Below, one piece after another: positions 24,829 to 33,814 of a stretch of DNA of 64,000 bases. The stretch's first letter is position 1, and each line of letters starts with the position of its first letter. A program made the position numbers and the translations under genes. The notes beneath the pieces are model-generated. The model was not told the origin of the DNA, searched no databases, and was given only the letters and a program-made list of their open reading frames with translations. The stretch spans positions 796,501 through 860,500 of the forward strand of contig JACKFA010000002.1 in the NCBI GenBank assembly GCA_020632715.1, written 5' to 3'. Source of the DNA: Deltaproteobacteria bacterium (GTDB taxonomy: Bacteria; Myxococcota_A; UBA9042; PHBI01).

Positions 24829-26913
24829 TCACCCCGGCGTGTCGATTTCCGTCTTTTCCTCGTCGACCGCGCTCCCGCCGGCGTCCGCGGCGCACCCGCC
24901 GCGCCACCAGGCGGTGACCTCGTCCATCGTCGCCGCGCGCGCGGCCGGCGGCAGGCTCTCGAGGAACGCCCGCCCGTACCCCGCCGTGACGATCCGCGGG
25001 TCGAGGATCGCGACGATCCCGCGGTCGTCCTGGTGTCGCACGAGCCGTCCGAAGCCCTGCTTCAGCGTGATCACCGCGCTCGGCACCTGATAGCTCGCGA
25101 ACGGGTTCTCCCCGCGCGCCCGCACCGCCTCCGACCGCGCCTCGACCATCGGATCGCTCGGCGGCGCGAAGGGCAGCCGGTCGATGACGACCAGCGAGAG
25201 CGCGTCCCCTACGACGTCGACCCCCTCCCAGAACGTGGCCGTCGCGAGCAGGACGGCCGACCGGGACCCGCGGAAGCGCTCGAGCAGCGCCTCCTTCGAC
25301 CCGTCGCCCTGGACGAGCAGCGGGTACGGGAGCCCCGCGCTCCGGAGCACCCCGTGCACCGCCTGGAGCTGCCGGAACGACGTGAAGAGCAGGAGCGCCC
25401 GCCCCTCGGTGAGCGTTACGAGCGCCAGGATCCGCTCGGCGAGCGCCGCGGAGGCCGTGGGCGCCGTCGGCGGCGGCATGTCCCGCGGGAGGTAGAGGAG
25501 CGCCTGGCGGGGGTAGTCGAACGGCGAGTCGACCCGCAGCGTCGCCGTGTCCGGCGGGAGCCCGAGGCGCCCGCGGAAGTGGTCGAACGTCCCCGAGGTC
25601 GTGAGCGTCGCGCTCGTGAAGACGACCGCCGGGAACGCCGCGAGGAGCCGGTCGGCCAGGAGCCCGCCGACCCCGGTCGGCGCGGCGCGCAGGAACGTGG
25701 CCCGCGGCCCGAGCTCGACCCAGTGGACGTGATCCGCCCGCTCGCGGAGCACCAGCGCCGCGAGGTCGCCTCGGAGGAGCGCCGAGCGTTGCGCGAGGCG
25801 CTCGACGGTCTCCGGATCGTGCGGGGCGACCGCCGCGAGCCCGCCCTCGAGGGCGCGGAGCGTGTTGTCGAGCTTGTAGTAGGCGCCGAGGTGGTCCTCG
25901 CCGAGCGCGACGCCGTCGATACGGCCGCGCTGCGCGAGCGGCCGGAAGAGCGCGAAGAGCCGCTCGACGTCGCGATCGAGCTGCGCGAGGTCACCACCGA
26001 GCCCGCGGTCCGGCGCCCGGCTCGCGGTGAGCCAGCGCCGCACGTCGTGCGCGAGGCGCTTCACCCGGCTGTCGCTCACGACCACGCCGAAGTGCGCGGC
26101 GGCGACGTCCTCGATGTGGTGCGCCTCGTCGAAGACCACGGCGCCGGCGTTCGGCAGGAGCGAGAACCCGCTCGTCGCCCGGAGCGCGAGGTCCGCGAAG
26201 AAGAGGTGGTGGTTCACGATGAGGACGTCCGCCGACTCGGCCTCGCGCCGCGCCTTCATCAGGAAGCACGCGTCGAAGTCGGGGCAGCGGCGCCCGAGGC
26301 ACTGCTCGGCGTCGACGGTGACGGCGCGCCAGACGGGCGACCCCTCGCTCACGTGCTCGAGCTCTGCGCGATCGCCGGTCTTCGTTCCGGCGGCCCAGCG
26401 CGCGATGCGCCAGAGCTCGGCGTGGTGGTCGAGGGCGAGCGCCGGCGAGCGCCGCGCGACCCCGAGCGCGTGGAGGCACAGGTAGCTCCCGCGCCCCTTG
26501 AGCACGGCCGCCGAGAAGTTCACCCCGAGCGCCTCGCGCACGAAGGGGATCTGCTTCTGCGCGAGCTGGTCCTGGAGCGTCTTCGTGCCGGTCGAGAGGA
26601 TCACCTGCTCGCCGGAGAGCACGGCCGGGAGCAGGTACGCGAGGGTCTTGCCGGTGCCGGTCCCGGCCTCCACGACGAGCAGCTCGCGCTCCTCGATGGC
26701 GCGGGCGACCGCGCGCATCATCCGCTCCTGCCCGACGCGCCGCTGGAACCCGGGGACGACCTCGGCGAGCCGCCCCGCGGGGCCGATCATCGCCTCGAGC
26801 GCCGGCCACGACGGCAGCGCGAGCGGGTCCTGCGCCGTCGCCGGGACGCCCGCGGCCCCCGCCCGGGTTCTCGCCGAGGCGGGTGGATGGCTGCTTTCGG
26901 CCCGATCGTCCAC
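24829..26913 (-). CDS. DinG/YoaA-family Fe-S DNA helicase (XPD-like)
   Basis: 694 residues. Walker A is AGTGTGKT (83-90) and the DEAH box FDEAHH is at about 261-266. Four cysteines (146, 205, 210, 216) before and within CLGRRCPDFDAC match the 4Fe-4S cluster domain. Later superfamily 2 motifs include TSATLTT, LLFTSFRQL and ATATFWEGVDV, and KQGFGRLVRHQDDRG is motif VI. Members unwind DNA or R-loops during repair. The GTG start at 26913 is next to a divergent promoter shared with the membrane protein gene. Confidence 0.93.
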   Translation of the reverse strand: MDDRAESSHPPASARTRAGAAGVPATAQDPLALPSWPALEAMIGPAGRLAEVVPGFQRRVGQERMMRAVARAIEERELLVVEAGTGTGKTLAYLLPAVLSGEQVILSTGTKTLQDQLAQKQIPFVREALGVNFSAAVLKGRGSYLCLHALGVARRSPALALDHHAELWRIARWAAGTKTGDRAELEHVSEGSPVWRAVTVDAEQCLGRRCPDFDACFLMKARREAESADVLIVNHHLFFADLALRATSGFSLLPNAGAVVFDEAHHIEDVAAAHFGVVVSDSRVKRLAHDVRRWLTASRAPDRGLGGDLAQLDRDVERLFALFRPLAQRGRIDGVALGEDHLGAYYKLDNTLRALEGGLAAVAPHDPETVERLAQRSALLRGDLAALVLRERADHVHWVELGPRATFLRAAPTGVGGLLADRLLAAFPAVVFTSATLTTSGTFDHFRGRLGLPPDTATLRVDSPFDYPRQALLYLPRDMPPPTAPTASAALAERILALVTLTEGRALLLFTSFRQLQAVHGVLRSAGLPYPLLVQGDGSKEALLERFRGSRSAVLLATATFWEGVDVVGDALSLVVIDRLPFAPPSDPMVEARSEAVRARGENPFASYQVPSAVITLKQGFGRLVRHQDDRGIVAILDPRIVTAGYGRAFLESLPPAARAATMDEVTAWWRGGCAADAGGSAVDEEKTEIDTPG

Positions 26914-26916
26914 GTG

Positions 26917-26929
26917 CTATATCCGCGCC
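26917..26929 (+). promoter_or_regulatory. -10-like CTATATCCGCGCC in the divergent gap
   Basis: CTATAT followed by CCGCGCC, nearly identical to the dacB site at 19018. A TTTCGG at 26895-26900 could serve as a poor -35. A GC palindrome CCGGCCGCCGGCCGG follows. Confidence 0.4.
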
Positions 26930-26988
26930 GGCCGCCGGCCGGCGGGGAGGCCCGACGGGGCCGGACGCGACGGAGAGCGAGTGCTGGT

Positions 26989-27906
26989 GTGAGCGATCAC
27001 GACGACAGGCATACCGCGGGCGAGGCTGCTCGGAAAGCAGAGCTCGAGGCCCTCTTCCGCGAGTGGGACGTGCGCGACGGCGAGCCCGGGGGCGACGTCG
27101 ACGACGAGCCCGGCGGGCGCGAGGGCTACATCCGGCAGCTCCGCTACGGCGTGCGGCTGCGCCTCATCGTGTCGTGCGTGCTCCTGCTGGTCACGGGCTT
27201 CGTCATGTACTCGACCCGGCACGAGCTCGGCTACCTGCTCGAGAGCGACACCCCGCAGGACCTCGGCTCGCTGCGCGAGCGCTGGATCGCGGGCGAGCGC
27301 ACCCTCCCCGTCGAGGACAACAGCTACGTCTCCCTCGGCGACCTCGTCATCACCCGCGTCTTCGTGGCCTCGCAGACCGGCGACGACGGGAAGCCCGTCC
27401 CGCAGGACCAGGCCGAGAGCGTCTTCTTCTGCCCGCTCTTCAACGTGATCGTGCAGACGCACCAGCAGCTGCCGGCGCGCCCCTGGAACCGCCTGAGCGA
27501 GATCGAGCTCGACTCGCGCCTCATCGGCCTCGTCCGCACCGGCCTCGCCGACGCGAGCGACCTCGCGCTCTCCTTCTCCGGCACGGGCCGCCTCGTGCGC
27601 GGCGACACCGTGCCGAAGCCGATGAAGCGCTTCGTCGCGCTCTACCACGACCTCCTCTTCACCGAGCCGGGCGCCGAGGGCGCCGCCGCCGCGAGCGATC
27701 CCACGGTCGACCGGCGCTCGCGCACGGATCGCCCGACGCTCGCGAGCGACGAGATCTGGGTCCTCGTCGACGGCGAGAAGCCCAGCGACAAGCGGATCTT
27801 CGGGATCCTCTGGGCCTTCGCGCCCATCGTGCCCCTCGTCTCCCTCTTCTTCCTCCTGCGCGCGATCCGCTCGCGGCGTCGCGCCGACCAGGGAGGCACC
27901 GCGTGA
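26989..27906 (+). CDS. Hypothetical two-helix membrane protein upstream of proA
   Basis: 305 residues from GTG (VSDHDDRHTAGEA). There is a charged cytosolic N-terminus, transmembrane helix 1 about 58-78 (LIVSCVLLLVTGFVMYST), a roughly 190-residue extracytoplasmic loop with a beta-rich character (LGDLVITRVFVAS, ESVFFCPLFNVIVQTH), and transmembrane helix 2 about 272-292 (WAFAPIVPLVSLFFLL) before a basic tail. No family is recognised. Its TGA overlaps the proA GTG (GTGA), so it is translationally coupled to the proA-rsfS-rlmH-comF operon. Confidence 0.8.
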   Translation: MSDHDDRHTAGEAARKAELEALFREWDVRDGEPGGDVDDEPGGREGYIRQLRYGVRLRLIVSCVLLLVTGFVMYSTRHELGYLLESDTPQDLGSLRERWIAGERTLPVEDNSYVSLGDLVITRVFVASQTGDDGKPVPQDQAESVFFCPLFNVIVQTHQQLPARPWNRLSEIELDSRLIGLVRTGLADASDLALSFSGTGRLVRGDTVPKPMKRFVALYHDLLFTEPGAEGAAAASDPTVDRRSRTDRPTLASDEIWVLVDGEKPSDKRIFGILWAFAPIVPLVSLFFLLRAIRSRRRADQGGTA

Positions 27907-29177
27907 ACGACGTCACCGACGCGTCCCCCGCCGCCCTCGCCGAGCGGCTCGCGCGCGCGGCGAAGGCCGCGTCCCGGAAGCTCGCCGTCGCGAGCACCGG
28001 CCAGAAGAACCAGGCGCTCGCGCGCCTCGCGGAGCTCCTCCTCGCCGAGGCGCCGCGCCTCCTCGAGGCGAACGCCAAGGACGTCGCCGCCGCCGCCGAG
28101 GCCGGCGTCACGGGGGCCTTCCTCGACCGCCTGCGTCTCGACGACAAGCGCGTCGCCGGCATGGTCGAGGGGCTCCGCCAGGTCATCGCGCTGCCCGATC
28201 CGGTCGGCGCCATGGAGGACGCGCGGCGGCGCCCGAACGGGCTCCTCGTGGGCCGCATGCGGATCCCGCTCGGCGTGATCTGCATCGTCTACGAGTCGCG
28301 CCCCAACGTGACCGTCGACGCCGGCGCCCTCTGCCTCAAGAGCGGCAACGCCCCGCTCCTGAAGGGCGGCAAGGAGGCGTTCCACTCGAACGGCGTGCTC
28401 GTCGAGCTGATGCGCCAGGCCCTCGCAGACGTGGGGCTCCCGGCGGACGCCGTGCAGGCCGTCGCGACCTCCGATCGCGACGTGATGACCGCGCTGATCC
28501 GGCAGCAGGGGCTCGTGGACCTCGTGATCCCGCGCGGCGGCGAGCGGCTCATCCGCTTCGTGACCGAGACGGCCACGGTCCCCGTGATCCAGCACTTCAA
28601 GGGCGTCTGCCACGTCTACGTGGATCGCGCGGCCGACCTCGAGATGGCCGCGGAGATCGCGTTCAACGCGAAGGTGCAGCGCCCGGGCGTGTGCAACGCC
28701 ATGGAGACGCTGATCCTCCACCGCGACGTGGCCCCGGACTTGATCCCGCGCCTCTTCCCGCGCTACGTGGCCGCCGGCGTCGAGCTCCGCTGCGACGCCC
28801 GGACGCGCGCGCTGTGGCCCCAGGGGCTCGCCGCGACCGAGGAAGACTGGGCCACCGAGTACGAGGACCTGATCTTGTCGGTCCGCTTGGTGGACGACCT
28901 CGAGGCCGCTGTGGAACATATACAGGCTTATGGGTCTGGGCACACCGACGCCATCGTGACCAACGACTACGCCGCGAGTCAGCGCTTCGTCGCCGAGGTG
29001 GACTCGAGCTGCGTCGTGGTCAACGCCTCGACTCGCTTCAACGACGGCTTCGAGCTGGGGCTCGGCGCCGAGATCGGCATCAGCACGTCGCGCCTCCACG
29101 CCTTCGGCCCGATGGGGCTCGAGGAGCTGACCGCGCGCAAGTTCGTCGTGTTTGGCTCCGGGCAGGTGCGCTCGTGA
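27903..29177 (+). CDS. proA: Gamma-glutamyl phosphate reductase (glutamate-5-semialdehyde dehydrogenase)
   Basis: 424 residues of the aldehyde dehydrogenase superfamily. Catalytic Cys264 lies in KVQRPGVCNAMETL. VIPRGGERLIRFV, GVICIVYESRPNVTVDA and FGPMGLEELT are ProA signatures. It reduces gamma-glutamyl phosphate to glutamate semialdehyde in proline synthesis. proB is not in the window. It has 4-nt GTGA overlaps with both the upstream membrane protein gene and rsfS. Confidence 0.96.
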   Translation: MNDVTDASPAALAERLARAAKAASRKLAVASTGQKNQALARLAELLLAEAPRLLEANAKDVAAAAEAGVTGAFLDRLRLDDKRVAGMVEGLRQVIALPDPVGAMEDARRRPNGLLVGRMRIPLGVICIVYESRPNVTVDAGALCLKSGNAPLLKGGKEAFHSNGVLVELMRQALADVGLPADAVQAVATSDRDVMTALIRQQGLVDLVIPRGGERLIRFVTETATVPVIQHFKGVCHVYVDRAADLEMAAEIAFNAKVQRPGVCNAMETLILHRDVAPDLIPRLFPRYVAAGVELRCDARTRALWPQGLAATEEDWATEYEDLILSVRLVDDLEAAVEHIQAYGSGHTDAIVTNDYAASQRFVAEVDSSCVVVNASTRFNDGFELGLGAEIGISTSRLHAFGPMGLEELTARKFVVFGSGQVRS

Positions 29178-29695
29178 GCGAGAAGGGTCTGGATTTGGGT
29201 TCGAACGAGAAGTCGGCCAACGCCGCAGCCATCGCCAAGGTCAAGATCAACCGCCCCGCCACGTCCACCGTGTCGCGGGCTGCCGAGACGCAGCCCCTGG
29301 CCGAGCGGATCGCGCGCCTCGCCGCGCAGGCGAAGGCCACCGAGATCTCGGTGCTGCGGGTCTTCGAGCTCGTGCAATACACGGACTGGTTCGTCATCGT
29401 GACGGGCCGCTCGGACCGGCACGTGCGCGCCATCCGCGAGCACATCCAGGACGCGCTCCGCGAGAGCGGCACGCGCCCGCTGTCCGTCGAGGGGACCGAC
29501 CACAACCAGTGGGTCCTCGTCGACTACGGCGACGTCGTCGTGCACATCTTCTACGAGCCCGTGCGCGCCTTCTACGAGCTCGAGCGGCTCTGGAACGAGG
29601 CGCCGCGTCTCGAGCTCGACCTGTCCGCCGAGGCGGACGCGGCCGGGCCGGACGTCGACGGTGACGGCGACGACGCGGCCGCTCAGGCCTCCTAG
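29174..29695 (+). CDS. rsfS: Ribosomal silencing factor RsfS
   Basis: 173 residues. An N-terminal extension of about 40 residues precedes the Iojap/RsfS fold, with signature segments VLRVFELVQYTDWFVIVTGR, SDRHVRAIREHI, EGTDHNQWVLVDYGDVVVHIF and ERLWNEAPRLEL. It binds L14 and blocks subunit joining when nutrients are short. An acidic Asp/Ala-rich tail follows. The GTG overlaps the proA stop. The usual nadD neighbour is missing, but rlmH follows after 11 bp as is typical. Confidence 0.95.
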   Translation: MSEKGLDLGSNEKSANAAAIAKVKINRPATSTVSRAAETQPLAERIARLAAQAKATEISVLRVFELVQYTDWFVIVTGRSDRHVRAIREHIQDALRESGTRPLSVEGTDHNQWVLVDYGDVVVHIFYEPVRAFYELERLWNEAPRLELDLSAEADAAGPDVDGDGDDAAAQAS

Positions 29696-29706
29696 CCGAC
29701 CGCGCC

Positions 29707-30183
29707 GTGATCCTCAGGCTCCTCCACGCGGGGACCGCCGCGCGCGGCCCCCTCGGCGCGGCGGCCGACGACTATCGCGAGCGCCTCGCGCGGCACACCC
29801 GCTGCGAGGAGGTGTTCGTGAAGCCCTCGAAGCAGAAGACGCCCGCCGCGGCCCTCCGCGACGAGGGCGACCGCCTCCGCGCGGCGGTGCGCCCGCGCGA
29901 GCGGCTCGTCGCGCTGACCCCCGCCGGTGAGCCGTGGAGCAGCGAGCACCTCGCGACGCGCCTCGCGGCGTGGATGATGGGCGGTGAGCCCGCGATCTGC
30001 TTCCTCCTCGGGAGCGCCGACGGCCTCGACGAGCCGCTCATCCGCGACGCCGCGGAGCGCTGGTCCTTCGGGCCGCTCACGCTCCCGCACGACCTCGCGC
30101 GCGTGGTCCTCTGGGAGCAGCTCTACCGCGCGTCGTCGATCCTCCGCGGCGAGCCCTACCATCGCGCCGACCAGGTGCGCTGA
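29707..30183 (+). CDS. rlmH: 23S rRNA (pseudouridine1915-N3)-methyltransferase
   Basis: 158 residues of the SPOUT family, close to the usual 155. It has the SAM-binding knot region ICFLLGSADGLDEPLI and the conserved C-terminus LYRASSILRGEPYHR. It methylates pseudouridine in helix 69 of 23S rRNA. GTG start 11 bp after rsfS, the standard rsfS-rlmH arrangement. Confidence 0.96.
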   Translation: MILRLLHAGTAARGPLGAAADDYRERLARHTRCEEVFVKPSKQKTPAAALRDEGDRLRAAVRPRERLVALTPAGEPWSSEHLATRLAAWMMGGEPAICFLLGSADGLDEPLIRDAAERWSFGPLTLPHDLARVVLWEQLYRASSILRGEPYHRADQVR

Positions 30184-30229
30184 CGGCGGCGTCTCGGCCG
30201 TGGCACGCGGCTTGCGATGGCCGCCCGCC

Positions 30230-30964
30230 ATGCTCACGACGCTCACCCGCCGTCTCCTCGACCTCGTCTACCCGCGCCGCTGCGCGAGCTGCGACGCGCT
30301 CCTCCCGACCGAGCGCGACCTCCTGTGCGCGCCGTGCGCGGGGTCGCTCGTCCCCGCGGCCGGGGCCTCCTGTCCTCGCTGCGCCGCCGTCTACCTCGAC
30401 CTCGCGGGCGGCGGGCGGCACGTCTGCGGCGGGTGCCTCGCGAAGCCGCCGCCGTTCGCGTCGGCGGCCGCGGCCTTCGCCTATGGCGCCGCGCTCCAGG
30501 ACGCCATCGCGCGTTGGAAGGGGCGCCCGGACGAGAGCCTGTCCGCGGCGCTCTGCGCGCTCGGGGTGGTGGCGCTCGCGCAGGCGGGGGCGCGATCGTC
30601 GTGGCCGGACGAGGCGATCGTCGTGCCGGTGCCCGCCCACAGGAAGCGCGTCCGGCGGCGAGGCTTCAACCCGGCGGGGCAGCTCGCGCGCGCGGTGACC
30701 CGGTGGTCGGGGCTCAGGCTCGTCTCGCGGGGGCTCCGGGCGACGCACGCGGCGGCGACGAGCCGCGGCCAGCAGCGCGGGGCGCGAGAGCAGCGCGTGC
30801 AGGGCGCGTTCCGCGCGCGCGAGCGGCTCGTGCACGGGCGCGTCGTCGTGCTCGTGGACGACGTGATGACGACGGGCGCGACGGTGCGGGCGGCGACGCG
30901 CGCGCTGCTCGCGGCGGGCGCGCGCGAGGTGCACGTGGCGGTCCTGGCCCGGGCGCCGCTCTGA
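30230..30964 (+). CDS. comF: ComF-family phosphoribosyltransferase-like protein
   Basis: 244 residues. N-terminal zinc-ribbon-like cysteines appear in CASCDALL, LCAPC, CPRC and CGGC pairs. The phosphoribosyltransferase part has VVPVPAHRKRVRRRGFNPA and the PRPP loop VVVLVDDVMTTGATV. In other bacteria ComF supports DNA uptake or DNA end processing. It ends the proA-rsfS-rlmH operon and converges on the CvpA-like gene 3 bp away. Confidence 0.92.
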   Translation: MLTTLTRRLLDLVYPRRCASCDALLPTERDLLCAPCAGSLVPAAGASCPRCAAVYLDLAGGGRHVCGGCLAKPPPFASAAAAFAYGAALQDAIARWKGRPDESLSAALCALGVVALAQAGARSSWPDEAIVVPVPAHRKRVRRRGFNPAGQLARAVTRWSGLRLVSRGLRATHAAATSRGQQRGAREQRVQGAFRARERLVHGRVVVLVDDVMTTGATVRAATRALLAAGAREVHVAVLARAPL

Positions 30965-30967
30965 GGG

Positions 30968-31765
30968 TCAGGGCCCGACGCCGATGTCGTCGGCGCTCGC
31001 GCCGTCGTCGGGGGCCTCGGCGGTGGGGGCGGGCGCCTCGGAGGGGGCGGCGAGCTCGATGGCGTTCAGGTGCTGCTGCACGTCGGGCTCGTCGAGGAAG
31101 TCCCAGACCTCGTCGGCGGAGAGGAGCGTCACGAAGTCGCCCTCGCCGACGGCGCGCATGATCTCGGGCGTCAGGAGCGCCTGCGCCTTCGGGTTCTGGA
31201 GGATGGCCTGGACGTGGGGGTTCTGCGCGAGCTCGGCGTCGGAGTACTTCGTCTTGATGAGGACGATCTGGGCGAGTGCCTTGGCGCGCGGGAACTCCTC
31301 GGAGTCGAGGAAGTTGTGCTGCATGACCCAGCGGCCCGAGATGCTCGAGCCGAAGGGGATGGGGAGCTTCCCGGTCATGCGGTTCGCCATGATGAGGCCG
31401 ACGATCGCGATGTACGCGATGAGGGCGCCCTTCGCGCCGCCGAGGACGATGCCGAGCGCGGCGTCGGCGCTGCCGACCCCCTTCGAGAAGGAGAGGAGGT
31501 CCTTGGTCATGCGGCGGAGGAGGAAGCCGCCGACGAGCAGCACGGCGAAGAAGAGGACGAAGAAGCCGATGGTGTTGGCGACCTGCGGCGAGACGTCGGT
31601 CGAGTGGAAGGGGCCGGCGACGGTCGAGTCGAGCCCCTTCGCGACGACGTAGGCGAGGGCGATGAGCGCGAGCTGCCCGAGCTGGTAGAGGAAGCCGAGC
31701 TTCCAGCCGCGGTAGAGCGACCAGACGAGGAAGAGCGCCACCAGGAAGTCGATCGCATAACCCAT
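30968..31765 (-). CDS. CvpA-family membrane protein with extended C-terminal tail
   Basis: 265 residues. Four transmembrane helices (about 4-22, 28-46, 62-82, 102-124) and the pattern IDFLVALFLVWSLYRGWKLGF match CvpA. An added soluble C-terminal domain of about 110 residues (AELAQNPHVQAILQNPKAQALLTPEIMRAV) resembles helical repeats and ends in an acidic Pro/Ala tail. CvpA proteins affect colicin V export, peptidoglycan or pyrimidine-linked operons. The ATG at 31765 is preferred over the GTG at 31774 because GAGGTG is well spaced. Confidence 0.88.
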   Translation of the reverse strand: MGYAIDFLVALFLVWSLYRGWKLGFLYQLGQLALIALAYVVAKGLDSTVAGPFHSTDVSPQVANTIGFFVLFFAVLLVGGFLLRRMTKDLLSFSKGVGSADAALGIVLGGAKGALIAYIAIVGLIMANRMTGKLPIPFGSSISGRWVMQHNFLDSEEFPRAKALAQIVLIKTKYSDAELAQNPHVQAILQNPKAQALLTPEIMRAVGEGDFVTLLSADEVWDFLDEPDVQQHLNAIELAAPSEAPAPTAEAPDDGASADDIGVGP

Positions 31766-31951
31766 GTCGGTCACCTCGGGGAGGCCGGCGGGGCCGGGAG
31801 CGGCGCCTCACGTGGCCTACGTTACTGGATGCCGTGGGGAAGGGATACTGGCGCGGGAGGGCGGCGGCGGCCAGAAACAGCGCGGCCGCGTCACCCGGGG
31901 ATGACGCGGCCGAGTCGGGGACGGGCCGTGAGGAGGGACGCCGATTGCTGA

Positions 31952-32047
31952 CGTAAGCCTCGGGGCCCTGCGCCGGCCCGTGACCGAGTCGGCCGCTGCG
32001 CGGCCTTGGTCGGTCCCGGTCCGGCTCCGGTCCCCGAGGCCCGATTG
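31952..32047 (+). repeat. 96-bp structured intergenic element, copy 2
   Basis: Same ends and length as the copy at 18881-18976. Its central hairpin is GGCCGC-TGC-GCGGCC, flanked by ACCGAGTC and TTGGTC. The left flank carries CCGATTGCTGA, which is like the right terminus, so a further copy may once have stood in tandem. The right end abuts the stop codon of the beta-barrel gene. Confidence 0.8.
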
Positions 32048-32782
32048 TCAGAAGTGGAACTTCACGTCGCCGCCGTACTGGAAGCTCGAGAGGAACGCGC
32101 TCTCGTACGGGTCGTCGTAGTAGCTCGAGTCCGTGTTGTCGACCCAGGCGCCGCGGTACAGCAGCTTCCCGCCGATGCTGATGTTGCGGGTCAGGTAGAA
32201 GTCGATGCCGCCGCCCAGGTTGAACCCGGGGCCGCCGAGGCTGTCGCTGTAGAACGCGTCGCTCTCCATCGCGTACGCGCCGATGCCGACCTGCAGGTAG
32301 GGCTGCAGGCGCTGGTTCCAGTCGGTCAGGAAGAAGCGCCCGTCCACGCTCAGCGCGCCGAGCGTCGCGTTGGCGCTCGAGTAGTCGCGGTTGGCGTCGT
32401 GGAACGAGAGCCAGAGCGACATGTCGAGGGCGAACGCCGAGATCGGGCGCCAACCCAGCATGAGCTCGAAGCCTCCGCCCGTCGCGATGCTGCCGTAGTT
32501 GTCGCCGTCGTTGATGACGGACGTGCCGTGCACGCCGAGGCCCACCTCGAACTGCGGGCGGCGCGGCGCCTCGACGGCGCGGCGGGGGCGCGCGACGTAG
32601 CGCGGATAACGGTAGACGCGGCGGCCGGGGTAGTAGCGGCCGGGCGGGCGGCTCATGGCGAGCACGGTGTCGGTGGATGCGGTCGCGTCGTCGGCGCCGG
32701 GCGGCACGTCGGCGGCGAGGGCGCTCGCGCTGAACGTGGCGCCGGTGAGGGCGATGAAGGCGATCGTGAAGGCTCGGTTCAT
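32048..32782 (-). CDS. Outer-membrane beta-barrel protein
   Basis: 244 residues. The signal peptide (1-23, ending ASALA) is followed by an Arg/Tyr/Pro-rich periplasmic linker (RYYPGRRVYRYPRYVARPRR) and then about eight amphipathic strands with aromatic belts, ending in an aromatic Phe (GGDVKFHF), typical of OmpA/OmpW-size barrels. A GGAGCAGAC ribosome binding site precedes the ATG. Its ligand is unknown. Confidence 0.88.
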   Translation of the reverse strand: MNRAFTIAFIALTGATFSASALAADVPPGADDATASTDTVLAMSRPPGRYYPGRRVYRYPRYVARPRRAVEAPRRPQFEVGLGVHGTSVINDGDNYGSIATGGGFELMLGWRPISAFALDMSLWLSFHDANRDYSSANATLGALSVDGRFFLTDWNQRLQPYLQVGIGAYAMESDAFYSDSLGGPGFNLGGGIDFYLTRNISIGGKLLYRGAWVDNTDSSYYDDPYESAFLSSFQYGGDVKFHF

Positions 32783-32868
32783 GTCTGCTCCATGGTCGCG
32801 GGAAGCGCGTGCCAACAGGGGCCTCGGACGTCACCCGCGCTCGCGTATTCAGAGCGAGGTCGCACCGC

Positions 32869-33756
32869 TCAGCCGCCCGAGCGCGCGAGCTCCCCGCTGA
32901 GGACGTCGATCACGAGGCCCTCGGCGGCCACGAGCGCCCCCGGATAGGCGCGCTCCATGTCGCGCGCGACGCGATCCAGCGTCTCGTCGTCGTGCTCCGG
33001 CGCGTGGTGCACCGCCACGAGGCGCCGCACGCCGGCCGCCTCCGCGAGCCGCACCGCCGCCTGCCACGTGCTGTGGCCCCAGCCGCAGTGGCGCTCGTAG
33101 TTCACGCCCTCGACGAACATCGCGTCGTAGCAGGCGACGTCGGCGTCGCGGCACATCGCCACGAGCGTGGGATCCGGCTCGTCGCCGACGTGCTCGGTGT
33201 CCGAGATGTGCGTGAGCACGCGATCGCGGTGCTCCACGCGGAAGCCGATCGCGCCCCCCGGGTGGTTCAGCGCGCACGTGCGCACCACGACGGGGCCCAG
33301 GTTCACGCTGTCACCTGGCGCGACGTCGATGAACTCGAGGCTCGCCGGCACCTCCTCGAGCGGCACCGGGAAGAGCGGCTCCGACATCAGCCGCGCGAGC
33401 CCGTCGCGCGTCGACACCGGGCGCGACGCGTCGCCGATGATCGTGAGCCGCGAGCGCGAGTCGAAGAGCGGCCCGAAGAACGGGAAGCCGATCACGTGGT
33501 CGGTGTGCAGGTGGGACAGCAGGATCGTGATCTCGTGGCCCGCGCGCGGCACGTCGTCCATGAGCCCGCGGCCCAGGCGCCGCGCGCCCGAGCCCATGTC
33601 GATGAGGATGTGCTGGTCGTCGCAGCGGAGCTCGAGGCAGAGCGTGTCGCCGCCATAGCGGGCCGTGGTCGGCCCGGGCGCGGCGATGCTCCCCCGCACG
33701 CCCCAGAAGGTGACGTCGAAGCGCCCTCGATCCTGTGCTTGGCTATCGCTCGACAC
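32869..33756 (-). CDS. MBL-fold metallo-hydrolase, phosphodiesterase-like
   Basis: 295 residues. It begins with FWGVRGSIAAPGPTTARYGG, the opening typical of MBL phosphodiesterase-like proteins. The metal motif HLHTDH (H82, H84, D86, H87) is followed by LNHPGGAIGFRVE, SDTEH and VHHAPEHDD. Members hydrolyse cyclic nucleotides or phosphoribosyl cyclic phosphate; the substrate is not resolved here. GTG start. It is divergent from the amidohydrolase lipoprotein gene at 33815. Confidence 0.88.
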   Translation of the reverse strand: MSSDSQAQDRGRFDVTFWGVRGSIAAPGPTTARYGGDTLCLELRCDDQHILIDMGSGARRLGRGLMDDVPRAGHEITILLSHLHTDHVIGFPFFGPLFDSRSRLTIIGDASRPVSTRDGLARLMSEPLFPVPLEEVPASLEFIDVAPGDSVNLGPVVVRTCALNHPGGAIGFRVEHRDRVLTHISDTEHVGDEPDPTLVAMCRDADVACYDAMFVEGVNYERHCGWGHSTWQAAVRLAEAAGVRRLVAVHHAPEHDDETLDRVARDMERAYPGALVAAEGLVIDVLSGELARSGG

Positions 33757-33814
33757 CGGTGGAACCCGTTAGGATGGCGTCGGCCACCGCGGACGCCGAG
33801 ACCCGGACGCCGAG

